Source: Pterobdella sp. o SKG-2022 (lineage: Eukaryota; Annelida; Clitellata; Hirudinida; Piscicolidae). From it: 64,000 nt of DNA. Where the stretch lies: the NCBI GenBank assembly GCA_964035795.1, contig OZ038320.1, forward strand, positions 15,800,303 through 15,864,302. The letters run 5' to 3'. Position numbers and translations under genes: made by a program. Of this stretch, positions 1-11,672 are shown piece after piece (position 1 is the first letter of the stretch; each line of letters begins with the position of its first letter). Under the pieces are notes generated by a model. It searched no databases and was not told the DNA's origin. It saw only the letters and a list, made by a program, of their open reading frames with translations.

Positions 1-1324
1 TTGTTGACCTTACTATTTGATTTTGGCTGTTCTACGTCACAAACTTTTGCAATTGACTACCAAATCTTCAAAAATATGTACCAAATCTTTGGTTGGTACG
101 TATTTGATTGCCCTATTTTCAAAAAATAACGAAAAAAAACTTTTTAATAAAAATTTAGTTTGAATATTCAAAAAAAATCTAAACTTTAATACAAATTTGA
201 TTATAACTTTCATTAAGTTAAATAAAATTCAATAGATGAATGCAAAAAAAAGTGACAAAACTTTTTTCTGAGGTTCCTCGAATTCCGCTTCAGGAAAAAA
301 AAGATCAAACATGCACAAAACTTGCAGCTTGTATATGCCTTATTTTGTTTTAAATTATGGAATAATATTTTTTTGAACTATTTATTTCATACTTTTCGTC
401 TAGAGTAGTTTGAATTATTGTATTTTTTTCACTCGAAAAAATCAGAGTAATGGATTTCTTAAAGAATTTCAAGCATTACAAGCTCCAAATTTTGAACTTG
501 TTTGAGGATAAAAAAAATGAAAAATATAAACTACTTCATGTGACTTGTAAAATGAAGATAAATTCGAAATCTTAAAAATATTATTGAAACTGAAAAAAAC
601 TCATTAAACTTTATTTTGAAAGATTTTTGTTGATTTTTTTTCTACCAAAGATATGGTAACTATTACTTTTCAGAGCGGAGTTCAAAAAACTTCAAAAAAT
701 GTTTTTTTTTAGTTATTTCTCATTCAATTGTTAAAGTTTTCTTGAAGCATTTAAAATTGAAATCGATTTTATTTTTTATTCAATTATTTCGAACTAATTA
801 TTATTTTTAATTAAAATTTAATTGCAAAGGTCATTTTGTCTATCAGTCAGATGCAATGACCACATGTAGTGTTTTTTCTACCTATACGAGATTTTTTAGA
901 CATTGTTAGCAAAAATTTTTAGTAGCTGAAGTCCGCTATTTTGGCCAAGTGAATAATGAGTAAAAGTACAAAATCTCTGCATATTTTTTCAAAAAAAAAT
1001 TTAGTTAGATTTAAGTCATGATTTGTTGAAATTGATTTTAATCCTTTCAAACTTATCGAACATCCCTATAAATATATCATGTATTTAAATCTTTTCAATT
1101 CCTTTTCAATTATTTTAAAAAAATTAGATATTATTTAAAATATTTCATAAAAAATTTAAAACAAACGTACTGAGAGATAATTAAAAAAATTACTCTTAAA
1201 ATTTTTTCCAAGAGTTTATAAGTTTATAAAATTTTTTAAAAGTGATTGAAACAATTTGAAATGATCTGAAAGCCTCTTATCATCGTGTATGTATTATATA
1301 TAGGTTTCAAAATTTTGTATTATT
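1..1324. other. AT-rich non-coding stretch
   Basis: Very AT-rich sequence with short homopolymer runs and no convincing exon, element or RNA gene. The first 13 bases resemble the inner side of the terminal repeat of the small element at 6533-6639, but the match is too short to call. Confidence 0.4.
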
Positions 1325-1460
1325 TACCGGGTTCGATTCCGTGCTGGGCCAACAGTTAGCACCTGTTGTTCAGTGTGTTTTCGCTTCAATAAATTGCAGC
1401 AAGCGCTTTAAACTTTACGAAAAAGCGCTATATAAATACGTATTTACATTACATTATACG
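1325..1460 (+). mobile_element. tRNA-derived SINE, 5'-truncated copy
   Basis: The sequence begins at a tRNA B-box-like block (gggttcgattcc), continues through a shared body (agcacctgttgttcagtgtg) and ends with an L2-type LINE tail, in which aagcgcttt and aaaagcgctatataaatac are separated by a short linker. Two other copies of the same body lie at 5935-6058 (minus strand, with the tRNA head) and 62338-62470. This copy lacks the A box. It ends just upstream of the first exon of the gene at 1478-9274, so it probably sits in an upstream intron. Confidence 0.75.
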
Positions 1461-1477
1461 TAAGCTATTTTTTTCAG

Positions 1478-4400
1478 AAATATCTCTGATTTAAATGATC
1501 CATCTTCCAAAGACATTATACTTACATGCTTTCAATATGACACTTTCAAAGATCTAGCCTGTCAAATTATCAACGTTGTGAGTTACGTTTTTTATTTTTG
1601 TTCCGTTTATTTCCAAAAATGGTTTCGTGGTCTTGAACCTGCTTTGTGAGATCATGGAATTATGTTAGAATATGAATTTTTCAATTTTTTTTATTTTTTC
1701 AAGTTCATAAATTAATGTTTTGGCAATCAGCGTATAAAAGGCTACTTCATGACGGATGAAAAAAGAACTTCGGTTTTGGATGTTGATCATTTACAGGTTT
1801 ACATTTCAATATGAACAATGGGACGTCGGATTGCAAACGGTTGGAGTCTTTATGGACATGAAGCCATGGAACAGTGCTTTATAATGGCTTTACTCAAAAA
1901 TTACCACAACCGCATAATAGGATAGGACGAAATTATTGCGCATGCAATTTTGAGCGTTCTTCAAACAAGATTTCAAAATATAAAACAAAAAATATTTTCC
2001 GACTGGATAGTTAGGATGTTGCATTTGTCAGCCACTTGAAGAATTTGTTGAAATATACTTCAAAAGTTTATCAAAGACAAAAATATGAGCATATCTTTTT
2101 TCATTTGAGAAAAATATTAGGGTTGGCGTGTGACTATTTTGAATAAAAATGACTCAAAAAATTTTTTTGTGGAGATTAATCGAATTTACAGGATGAAATT
2201 TTTTGGTCTCTAGTCGTATAATAAAATTGTTACAACAATATATAAATCAAAGCAAAGGTTGTGACAAGGATAAATATAAGTTTGATTAGTTTTTGATTTT
2301 TTCTGTATCCGTGTCTTTGATGGAAATTTTTTCCGTTACCCTAGACACCTTTGTTTTGGGTGAGTGCCTCTCAGGTTTCCATCAAAACACTCCAGTTTTC
2401 AAGGAGCTTTCCTGTTCTCACAGGATCGGTCCACTAACTCTTGGGACCTTATGTGGTATTTATTTTGGGACATGAGTGGATATGTGGCAGAGTGGGTATG
2501 AAAATAAGAAATAAGGTGATGGTGAAATTTCGTTGAGGTATGAGAGGATGAAAGCTAATTTTTTTGTTTTGAGTTTGGCGAGTATGTGTCGTGTTTGGGT
2601 TCTAGGCTGGTTTCTGAGTCATATAAGGGTGGGGGCCGCTTGTCAAGAATTTTGTTTTGGGTAGATAAGATGTAGTCATGCTAAATTTTTGCGCGTATTG
2701 TTTTCATGTTGCGAGTGATGTTGTGGTTGAAAAGTATGTTTATGATATAGTTGATGTTATTGTTGAATGTGGGTTGTTTTCTGTAGGGAGAAAGGCTTTA
2801 TGATTGAGTTGTGAAGCGTAGAGTTTGAGGTGAGTTTTAAATGGGTGAATTTTGGTTTTTGAGTGGAGGTGTGGGTGTTGGTGTCTTGTGTACAGCCGGT
2901 GATTGTTTTCAGGGCTGTGTTTAATATTTCTTTATAGTTTGTTGAGAGAGGTGGATGAGATGATGGGTGATCAGATGGTGTTGGCGTATTCAATGATGGG
3001 AAGGAGTAGTGTTTTGTATGTGGTGATGAGTGTTTCCTTGCTTTTGCTTCAGTTTGTTGATGTTAAGAGTTTTATGAGGGTGAAAGGGGTGGGAGGCTTT
3101 TTGATTAAGTTGTATGACATGAAGTTTGAGATGTGTTTGAAGTGGAAGGATTTTTTTTTTGAGTGGAGGTGTTAAATGTTAGTGCTCATTGTATAGCCTG
3201 TGATTGCTTTCAGAACTGCGTTTTGTATTTTTTGCAATTTATTGGGGGGGTGGGGTGAGATGATGGGTGACCAGGTGATGTTGGCATATTCATTAATGGT
3301 GAGGTGTAATTTTTTGTTCATAGTTATGAGTGTTTCTTTGCCTTTCTGGAAAGAATAATTGGTGTATTTTATTTATTGCAAAAAATCTAATTTTTGATAA
3401 AGATATTTTTCGAAGCCCCCTTTCAATTAATGAATTTATCAAAACTATAGTTTTATTTAATAGATGAAATATATTTTTCAATTTTCCTTTTTTTTTAGAG
3501 ACATCTTATGTATCTTTTTTTTAAATTCAATTTTCTTGATTTTTATCGTAAAATGAAAAGTTCTTTTGTAAGTTTTTTTGTTTTTTTCTGAGAAAAGTTT
3601 AATTATTTTTGGGTCTTCCCATTTTATTATTCCTGTGCTGCAATTCCAGGCATGTTTTGACATGCTGTTTATGTTTTCATCTGGCTTCTTGAAATTCCCA
3701 TCCTTTTTGGGTTGGGACAAGTCAGCATAGCCACAAGTATGTCTCAGAAAAAAACAAAAAAAATTAAAAAAGAATCTGCTTAGAAATAAAAAAGAAAGAC
3801 TCAACCACACAAGGTTATAATGACCCACAATTGTCAGTGAGGTCTAATGTATGGGACCCCTTACTGAAGAAAATAATAAAAATAACCAAAGGAGGGACAA
3901 AGAAAGCAATCTTTTAACAACAGAAAAATAATTACAAGAACTATATTAACTTCACCATAGAACTTTCTCATTGTTCTTTACTTAGTTATTTATGAGTAAC
4001 CTTTATTACGATAATTTTACATTAATCTAGCAATAACTTCAATTTCTATTGAAACCCTTCATCTATGTTTCTATAGTAATATAAATAGAACTAGTTTTGA
4101 AAATAATATACTAATGATTTATGAAAAAGTTGAATTTGTCGAAAATCCTAGTTTTTTGAAAAAATATATCAATCAATCAATAGACCAAATCCTTTTTATA
4201 GTCCGTTTTCCTTTACCAAGAATTGGGCTATATGTATCTAAAATTTTCCTCATTTTACGATAAAAATCAAAATTTTTATTTTTACTTTCGAAAACTTTGT
4301 TTATTCTTTTTTGTTTAACTTGGGTTGAATTACGACCTCCCTAATCTGAGACACAAGAACATTAAACAAAAAACATGATCAATCCTCATTACATCTCATT

Positions 4401-7400
4401 GAGCATAACTCTTCCACCACTTGCTTCACTACCTTTATGAGCTAATTAACCCTTTGTAATTTCAATTATTTAAGGCACCAATTTTTTATGCATTGACTAT
4501 GTGACTTAGGCCTTTCATTATGAAGTTTTTGAAGATAATCTTTTGCATCAGATATCGCACCACATTTTCACCACATACAACAACACAACGAGAAAATCTA
4601 TCTTCTTGTAGTGCCATCTGTTAACTCAAACAGATTTTTCGAATAAACTTTTCAAACATGTCAGCTTCCATTCGCTTACATTAGCGGATTTCAGCTTTCA
4701 GGCTCCTTGAAGAATCTCGTACTTTTTCTGAATTCATTTTTTCAAAAGTGATAGTCTGTTTTCAATGAATGAATGTTTTAATTATGAGTGATTATTTTGA
4801 ACAAATATGACATAAGCATGTGGATCCCAGGGTGCTTTCACTTTACTCGCAAAAAGCAACAGAACCCTTTTTCACTAATGGTTGCAAAACAAAAAATCCT
4901 TTTTGATATAAGTTTTTTTGATGTAGAAGTCAACAGGAATGGCTAAGCAGGTTCTATATTCTGAAAAAATACATCCGAACTACGAGGAAGCTTGTAAAAA
5001 ACTGTATTCACCACCAGATCTGTTTTTACAAAAATGCCTAGCAAAATAAGTATTTTTTGAGATATAGATTTTTTTTCTCTCGTAAGTTCAAACTTCATAT
5101 GTTGTTCTTCGTCAATTTGTTTTCGAATATGACAATAGCAACAAGAGTAATATGAAACAAAAATTAAATATAATTAATTAGTGAAAATTGTGTATTTACA
5201 GTAATTTTTTATTATCACTTGTGCGTTCGCAAAAGACAAAATATTCCAATCCGTGCGTGAAAACCTCTTTCGCAAGTTTGTCACCAGTGAGTAGGGAGTC
5301 TGACTGGTAGACATTCTCCACCTTTGCGCCTCGTTTGTTTTTTTTCTGAAAAAGTGCAACATTGTAGCTTGTTTTACGCCGAGTAGGCCTGTCAGAAGCA
5401 GCTTCTTTCCACGTAGACTTCTATTTTGAAGTCATCCAATGCGCTTTCAAAGAATCTTTATAGCGTTTGCGTAAAATTCCAACTTTTTTCTGGCCCTTTT
5501 TGAATCGGCGTAAATGAAATGATTTGGAACTTTTTATTCCGTCATACGAGAAACATGACCAATCCATCGCACCTGTGCCTTACGAATCATCGAAACAACA
5601 CTGGAAAGATTTGCTCTTCCTAAAACATCAATGCTCGGAATCATTTCATTCTAGCGTATGTTAAAGTGCTGCAGACATCGAGTATGGTACTGTTAGAGTT
5701 GTTTCTCGTGACGTCTGTACATTGTCTAGATTTCACAGATATAGAGTTGTGTGGTCAATACTACGGTTTTTTAGACTTTGATCTTCGTGGACTGTGAACT
5801 TTCTCTTATCTTGAACTTCTCTTCTTGAATTTCCAAAAACCCAGCTGGCTTTAGCAACTCGGTTTTTGATCTCATCACAGCGAGAAAGGATGCTGCCGAG
5901 GTAAGTTAAGTTTTGCACTGCCTTTGAGTTTTATAGATCAAAGCGCTTGTAGCGAAAACACGCTGTGGAACAGATGCTAATTGTCGGCCCACGCGGGATA
6001 GAAACCCGGTAACTTTAGATAATTAGTCTAATGCTCAACCATTGAGCTATAGGGGCCGACGAGCTGTACAGCATTCTTTTCAATTAAAATGATTTTTAAA
6101 TTCCTTTCACATAAAGCAAAATATTAAAAGACATATTTTTTTCAGCCACGTTTAACAACAAAAGAAAAGCTTCCAGCAGGAGGTCATATGAATTATCTAC
6201 CCTTAGGAGCGATTGCAAATCAATCATTACCATTAGATCCTAAACTTTATCAGTCTGAGTATCAATGCAGTTATCCATTCAAGGTACATATACAGAAAAT
6301 TGCAATACTTTTGCAGTTTTTCATGAATACTCTAATGTGGTATTCTCATATGTTATAATAAACGGAATTATAAGATGAAACTTTATTATAGATGGTTGGT
6401 CAGCAGGCTGTCACGTATAACTATGGTTATTGGGTTAAATCTGAGATTTTATGCTTGATTTAACCGACATTTATTCGAATTATTTCTTGAATCGAAACTG
6501 TGTTCTCTGTGAAGTATAATAGCCTGAATCAAATTGTAAGGTCAACAAACAAAAAGTATTTATTTTAAGTCACGAAGCTTTTCATAAGACTAGCTTACAT
6601 TATCAAGTGATAATACTTTGTGTTTGTTGACCTTACAATGCTTCGTTTGTGTTAAGGTTCTTCCAGCCACCACGATCACAAGAAAGCTCAGTATAAATAT
6701 TAGGTTGGATCGAAAAGTTTTTGATACCACGTTTCAGCACATCTTTATATTTAAGATGTGGTTTATTCACTGGACCACTACCTTCTTTTAGTACACTGCG
6801 AAAAAAAAGACGAGGAATGCAGAGATTTGTCATGTGATCCAAGCGCAAGCCCAGTGCAACTGATAAAACTTTAGCAAGGAAGAGAGAGGAGCGAAACCTT
6901 TTATCTTTTCGTTTTTCATTTTATTTTTCCAGGTTTTTTCTAAAAGCAATATTGAACATTTTGAATGAAAAAATTTCAGTTTTTGATAGGTTTTTCAAGT
7001 TACAGTGCCATGAAGAAGAATACTAAAAACATGTTTCATAAACTCTTACATTAGTGCAAATGCTAAGATGCTGTTTTTTACAAACTCGCTTTGTTAGTCG
7101 ATCAAAGCCTTAAAAGCTTTTTATATTCTGAGAAAGCTTTTTAGAGACATCTTAATTTATTTATTATTTATTTTCAAACTTTCCATTATTTAATAATCTT
7201 CTTTAGCCAAAGTAAATACTGAAAATTATTTGAACACTAAAGGTAATTTTATGAAGTACAAAGCTTTTCATTAACAAAGTAACATTATCAAGTAACATCA
7301 TTTATTTATTTATTTATTTATTTATTTAGTTATTAAGATACCTTTTGTTAATTTGTTTTTTTAAGTCGTGCTTTTCTTTATTAAGTTTGATTTTTGTTGA

Positions 7401-9274
7401 TTGATTTATTTCACAATTATTCAGTTTTTTCCTAATTCTGTTGAATTTGTTTTTGAGTGTTTTGGTGTCTGAGTCTTCTTTTAGTGTAGGTTTGTTTTCT
7501 AGTTTTTTAAAGGATTTCAGGGCAAATTTGAGCACAATATTCTGGGAAGGTTTCAATGTTTGAGAATTTGTTGGAAACAAAGTTTGGAAAGTTGTTTATT
7601 CGGTGATGAAAGTTCAGTTGTTTTGTTTTGGTGGGAGCTTGTTTCCATATTTGATGGGTTTTGGGTATTGTGAGTTTCATTTTAACAAGCCTATGATCTG
7701 TTGATGTGGTTATGCCTGAGTAACTTCTAGAGACTATTATGAATCTTTTCATTTTATTGTAAGATAAAACGTAGTCAATGGTGTTGTGAATTTTTTTATC
7801 TTTTAGCTCCCCTTGCCATGTTCTTAGGTGTCTTGCTGGGTGTTTAAACAGTGTATTGTTGCTATAAGGTTGTTTGTGACCAAAAATTCATTTAGAAGAC
7901 TACCATTATTGTTTTCACATCCTCTTGCTGAAACTTCTTTATGTTGGACTTTTTGAAAACATCTGCCAATTTTTGCTTTAAAGTCTCCTTGAATAATTAA
8001 TATTTGTTCATTTTTTGTCTTGATGCTGGTTTTTAGCTGCTTCAGGAAGGTCTCATACATGTCTTTGTGCTTATTAGCTAACATTTGAGTGGGACCATAG
8101 CAGTTGACCACTTTGAATTTTGTTTCTTTGGAAGAACCTTCGAGTGTCGCTATTCTGTCTGATATTGCCTTGAATCTTAGATTTGTCCATCTTTTTCTAA
8201 CTAGAAAGCCCAGACCATAATGTTGATTTTTTGTCTGCATCAGGTAAAGAGTGCAATTTTTAAAATATATTGTGTCTTCTTTCATGACTTTGTTTCTTGC
8301 AGGCAGAGCACATCGAGGTTGTATTTTTCGAAGTCTTCGGCTAGCGAATGTTTTTTCGATAATTTTAGCAGACTTCTGACGTTTAAGAACCTGGTGGAAA
8401 GTAGGTTGGTATTTCTGGATTTTGGCAGTTAACCATTCTGCGATTGCTACGTGTGCACCAGGCCGGAGAAAAACTTTCCATTCTATATAAAAATATAGTT
8501 AATAATAAAAAGCAAATTATCACTTCGAAGAATAAATTTTTTTCCACTCAGATTTATTTTTTGTAAAACAAAACTATTATCACCTTTATTATTATGATCT
8601 TTATCATCACTTGATAATGTTACAAGTGGCAGTAGTTACATATATTTTGAACTTATTTCAAAAAAAGTTGTAGAAAAAAATGCTATTTACGAAAATGAAA
8701 AACTTTCATTTCGAATTTCAATAGTTTTATTATAATTCATATTTAATATTTTTAATAATTTTTTGATCGAGTATCAAAGAAAATAAAATTGCAAAACAAA
8801 TAACATTTTTTTGTTGTACAAACTGGCCGCCACTGTTTTGAAAAGAACATCTTATTTTTCACTAGCCACAACGAGTATATTTAAGAACACTAAACTATAC
8901 TTGAAAATTTTACTTATTTTACGAAAAGTTTTGTATCTTGATAAAAATTATTAGCGTTCTTAAATATATTCATCAGAATTCATCTTCATTTTGAATTGAA
9001 TTTTTATCCATTTACTTTAAAGAAATCAGAAAGATGTTTATGTCCAGAAATAAAAGTGATGACAAGCTGCGAGCCACCATTGTATATCGACGCTTGTTGT
9101 AATCTTATCAAGCCGCTTGCATCTTCTTTAAAAGATTTTACATGTTTTGATGAAAGCTCTAACAACAAACCTGTTTTTTATGATTATCCCTCAGGAGCGG
9201 CTCCTTTAAGTTTTCATTATCCTTCTCGAAGAGTTGGTTATGAAGAAGATGAAAAAAGAAAATTTAAGTGTTAA
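1478..9274 (+). CDS. Uncharacterised multi-exon gene (3' part)
   Basis: I do not recognise this gene. Four exons in compatible phase can be read: 1478-1577 (NISDLNDPSS...), 1731-1796 (RIKGYFMTDE...), 6146-6283 (PRLTTKEKLP...), and a last exon at about 9023-9274 ending in TAA. Each follows a pyrimidine-rich stretch plus AG, and the first three end in GT; the 1478 exon ends in the strong donor GTGAGT. Phases agree: the first exon ends at phase 0, and the next two are 66 and 138 nt. The last-exon start at 9023 is chosen by phase and is less certain. The visible product is about 184 residues, Cys-containing, with a Pro/Tyr-rich C-terminus and a basic tail. No signal peptide, membrane span or known domain is visible. 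Further exons probably lie upstream of the window. Introns contain LINE, SINE and MITE copies. Confidence 0.5.
1797..2390. other. Intronic AT-rich sequence
   Basis: This lies between two exons of the uncharacterised gene. A short open stretch at about 1818-1915 (reading MGRRIANGWS) is less AT-rich but has no splice context, so I see no feature I can support. Confidence 0.3.
2390..3360 (-). mobile_element. Jockey/I-type LINE 3' remnant with internal tandem duplication
   Basis: The minus-strand translation shows the post-RT region of a jockey/I-clade LINE: LITTYKTLLLPIIEYANTI, then a block around 'LNTALKTITGCTQDTNTH', and further downstream (about 2600-2400) a degenerate tail rich in Ser/His/Pro. 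The block containing the 'ITGC' motif occurs twice in tandem, with plus-strand copies at about 2830-3050 and 3135-3350 offset by roughly 310 bp. Both share 'gagatgatgggtga' and the following 'atgagtgtttc'. Stops and frameshifts show the element is dead. Confidence 0.6.
3361..5170. other. AT-rich intronic sequence without recognisable features
   Basis: This stretch lies within the large intron of the gene at 1478-9274. The open stretch on the minus strand at 3478-3828 has no homology I can name and no splice context. I see no further element. Confidence 0.3.
5174..5925 (-). mobile_element. Non-LTR retrotransposon fragment (post-RT region)
   Basis: The minus-strand translation reads NLTYLGSILSRCDEIKNRVAKA, then a block with 'QYHTRCLQHFNIR', then VRWIGHVSRM, and finally a tail with 'RSLRGKKLLL' and 'FFRKKTNEAQRWR'. 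This order (YLGS, then HxRCLR, then WIGHVxRM, then a basic GKK/R block) is typical of the C-terminal region of RTE/L1-like LINEs. Several stops and frameshifts interrupt it. The upstream end is cut by the SINE at 5935-6058. Confidence 0.65.
5935..6058 (-). mobile_element. tRNA-derived SINE with intact tRNA-like head
   Basis: On the minus strand the head reads ggcccctatagctcaatggt...gagcatta (A-box-like), then gggtttctatccc (B-box-like, with one extra base) and gcgtgggccgac, followed by the shared SINE body (agcatctgttccacagcgtg) and the start of the tail (caagcgctttgatct). The AAAAGCGC tail end is missing. It is inserted in a LINE fragment. The loops and stems are too degenerate for a functional tRNA, so I call it a retroposon. 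Confidence 0.75.
6533..6639. mobile_element. 107-bp MITE with 19-bp terminal inverted repeats
   Basis: The ends are attgtaaggtcaacaaaca and its inverse, tgtttgttgaccttacaat, giving near-perfect terminal inverted repeats. The interior contains a minus-strand copy of the short repeat core (gaaaagcttcgtgactt, with acttgataatgtaagc) found at many sites in this window. It is too short to encode a transposase. It abuts a LINE fragment at 6640-6870 and lies in the intron after exon 6146-6283. Confidence 0.8.
6640..6870 (-). mobile_element. LINE C-terminal fragment
   Basis: The minus-strand translation LRLDHMTNLCIPRLFFRSVL followed by KPHLKYKDVLKRGIKNFSI matches the usual LINE C-terminal pattern 'R.P.....GEL..G.R..GRP.LRYKDVLKRDLK'. 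The ORF is short and ends at the boundary with the MITE at 6639. It may be part of the same original LINE as 5174-5925. Confidence 0.6.
7213..7330 (-). repeat. Short dispersed repeat arm followed by (TTTA)n
   Basis: This is a minus-strand copy of the short repeat: cacttcataaaattac-like outer part, the core gaaaagctttgtacttcat, and the inner end acttgataatgttact. A (attt)n microsatellite follows at 7301-7329. A plus-strand copy of the inner end lies at about 8610-8632, so the two flank the RTE fragment between them. Confidence 0.55.
7326..8432 (-). mobile_element. RTE-type LINE endonuclease fragment
   Basis: Minus-strand frames encode an apurinic-endonuclease-like region: LGFLVRKRWTNLRF, then VVNCYGPTQMLANKHKDMYE, then LIIQGDFKAKIG (the GDFNA/K-IG motif), then GSLLNEFLVTNNLIA. 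After a frameshift the region continues as SRSYSGITTSTDHRLVKMKL (SDHRLV motif). These are hallmarks of RTE-clade endonucleases. The reverse transcriptase is absent. The fragment lies in the last intron of the gene at 1478-9274. Confidence 0.75.
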
Positions 9275-10505
9275 TGAAAATAATGAGACGTTTTTATTTT
9301 AGAATTTTATGCTGAAAATAGTACTAGACCTTCAGCATTAACAAGTTTTATTGTCAATTCATTTCTATTTATTTGTTGTTGTTTCAACTGAGTTATATTT
9401 TATTTAAAATTTTTCCATAGAAGATTATAAAAAATAAAAAAACTGAAAAAAACGGTCCTTTTAGAGATTATAATTACCTAATGAATTTTTGTTTTTTTTT
9501 TCGAGGTTGAGGATTTTTATGGATATAATTTATTGTTAAGAAACTAATTTTCGATTAGTAAAACCTTTTCATAAAATTTTTATATGAAATTCTTATAAAA
9601 TTTATTTTTTTCATAAGATACTTATATTTATCTTCATTCTTGAAGAGTAAAGAAAAAATTTATAAAAAAGATAAATAAGATGCCTCTAACAGATTATCTA
9701 ATGAATAATTTCGTATGTACTAAGAAAAACTTTATACCAAATTTTTATAACTTTCAAGTTAATTTCATTCATAATTAAAAAGTGTCAAAAACTTTTTTTA
9801 AAAAAAATTTTCACAATAAAACGTAAAAATTTTGAATAGTTTAGCTAATTTTGCTTAGACATAGGTGATGACGAAAAACTTTTCGAGATTTTACACAGGC
9901 ACTACGCGATCACGCAAAAAGCATTGAATAGCTTTAGGTTAGTTGATGAACCAATCAGAACTCAAAAAAAATTGTGAAAGTACTGAAATAATCATTTTTA
10001 GAAGTTTTATGAAAAAAAAACTAACATTTATCAACTAAAAAGTTTTTGTACAATCCGTGAATATTTAAACATTATGATACATGAATATTTTCAAAAAAAA
10101 AAAAACTAAAATTTTTCAGAGGCTATGATTGGTCCATTTTAAAACAGCTTTTTGCTGCTTGGAACTTTTTTAAGATTTTATCATCTTTATAAAAAACGAG
10201 CGATAGAACTAATTGTGAAACAAAAAATCCAGATGGTGAAAATGTTATCTATTAGCTCAATAACTGCCTTAATGTCTCTTATGTACGTATCTGAAGACGG
10301 AGAAAATAAAATAGTATTTAGTAGAACGGGGTCAAATAATCAAAGGGGTATAGAGAAATGAAGTTTTCTTGAAAAAAATTTGAAATCAATTTGAAATTTA
10401 TTTTTTGAATTACTTTAGAAAACAATTACATAATTTTAAATATTCGCATTGCAAGTAAAATAAGTTATATTCAAATAATTAATTCTCTATTCATAATTAT
10501 AGTGA
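9275..10505. other. AT-rich intergenic sequence
   Basis: This follows the TAA of the gene at 1478-9274. There are homopolymer runs and no recognisable element. The open stretch at 10152-10361 (plus) has no supporting features. Confidence 0.3.
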
Positions 10506-10509
10506 CTAT

Positions 10510-11115
10510 TTCTCTGTCGATCTTGGGATCTCATGTGATTGTGCAGCCCAAGTAGGTGAACTGGTGAAAGGTCTTCAACCCTATCCAATAAGCATCAAAA
10601 TAGTCGATGAGGTTGTTCAATCTAATATATTTCCTGGTACTTGAGCTATCTAAAATTGAAAAGAATCTTATTATAACCTGCTCTCGGGTAAAAAGAAAGA
10701 GAGCAACATTTTTTAATAATAGAAGAATTATGACTATTACGCCTATATTACCTAATTCAAATACTGAAGGTTCCTGGAGGTGCTCATAAAAATCAAATTT
10801 ACACTGTCAAATAGAATAAATTGTTTACCGAAGTCAGTGAGCCTGTTAGTGAAAGTGAAGCCTAATGTGTGTTTTAGACGTGCATTTCTCACGTTTTTCA
10901 GCATGCACTCTTTTTTGGGTAGAGCTGGAACCGGCTGAAAAAAATTTAAGATTCATCAAAAAATTTTCGAAAATATTTGAATTTTGATATTCAGATATAT
11001 GAAAAATAGCTTAACCATAAAACAAAGTAATTTATAACCTCTTCAGGGTATCCTCATAAGGCTTAATTTACCACAGAGGTTGATGACCTTGTCGATGAAG
11101 TGGCTAATTTTTCCA
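10510..11115 (-). mobile_element. Degenerate LINE post-RT fragments
   Basis: Minus-strand translation of 10510-10590 gives GLKTFHQFTYLGCTIT followed by KIDREI, the 'F.YLG..I..D..ID.EI' motif of many LINEs. A second piece at about 11045-11115 reads KDWKN...IDKVINLCGKL in broken frames. The rest between them is too decayed to read. Confidence 0.45.
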
Positions 11116-11672
11116 ATCCTTGAATTCATCAATTAAATTATTTAGAAGAGTATATAGAAACAATGCAAAAAAACGTATAACTTAAAAACTTGAATTTAAA
11201 AACTTAATATTTTTAATAAATAAGCATTAAAATGCTTATTCATTATCAGTTTACGGCCCGTTTTCCTCAACAGAGGCTTTTTTGAGTTAACTTCTTCTCC
11301 CATTCTGCGTGGCCATGGTGGCTGGTTGTTGACATTTCAAACTTTATGCGGTATTTCTTCAGCAGCTCTTCTCAGCAGTCATTTTGAAAATAGCTTTTTA
11401 AATCATACCAAGCGTAATGGTTCCTCCAACCGGCCTTTTTTCATTCAGACTACTTTCATTCCAAGGGAATTCATGGTTGAGTGATTGGCTTAATGTTCTT
11501 TCCATTGTTTACATTGTGAGTTTCCGGCATTTTTATCGGGTTGACGCAACTTTCATAGTTTGATACGAGTTTCAAACCATTTAATGTTTTTGATGAAAGA
11601 AGGAACCTGATAATCTCAAACCACAAGTTTGTGCTGAGAAACACATTCTTCACCAAGAATCATCTTCATAGA

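Noticed and set aside
1..13. Terminal repeat of the 6533 MITE at the window start
   Set aside because: Only about 12 bases match, and the rest would lie outside the window.
5935..6058. tRNA gene on the minus strand
   Set aside because: The B box has an extra base, the stems are irregular and a SINE body follows. It is a SINE head rather than a functional tRNA.
10152..10361. 69-codon plus-strand frame
   Set aside because: No recognisable domain or regulatory context. Frames of this length are expected by chance among so many.
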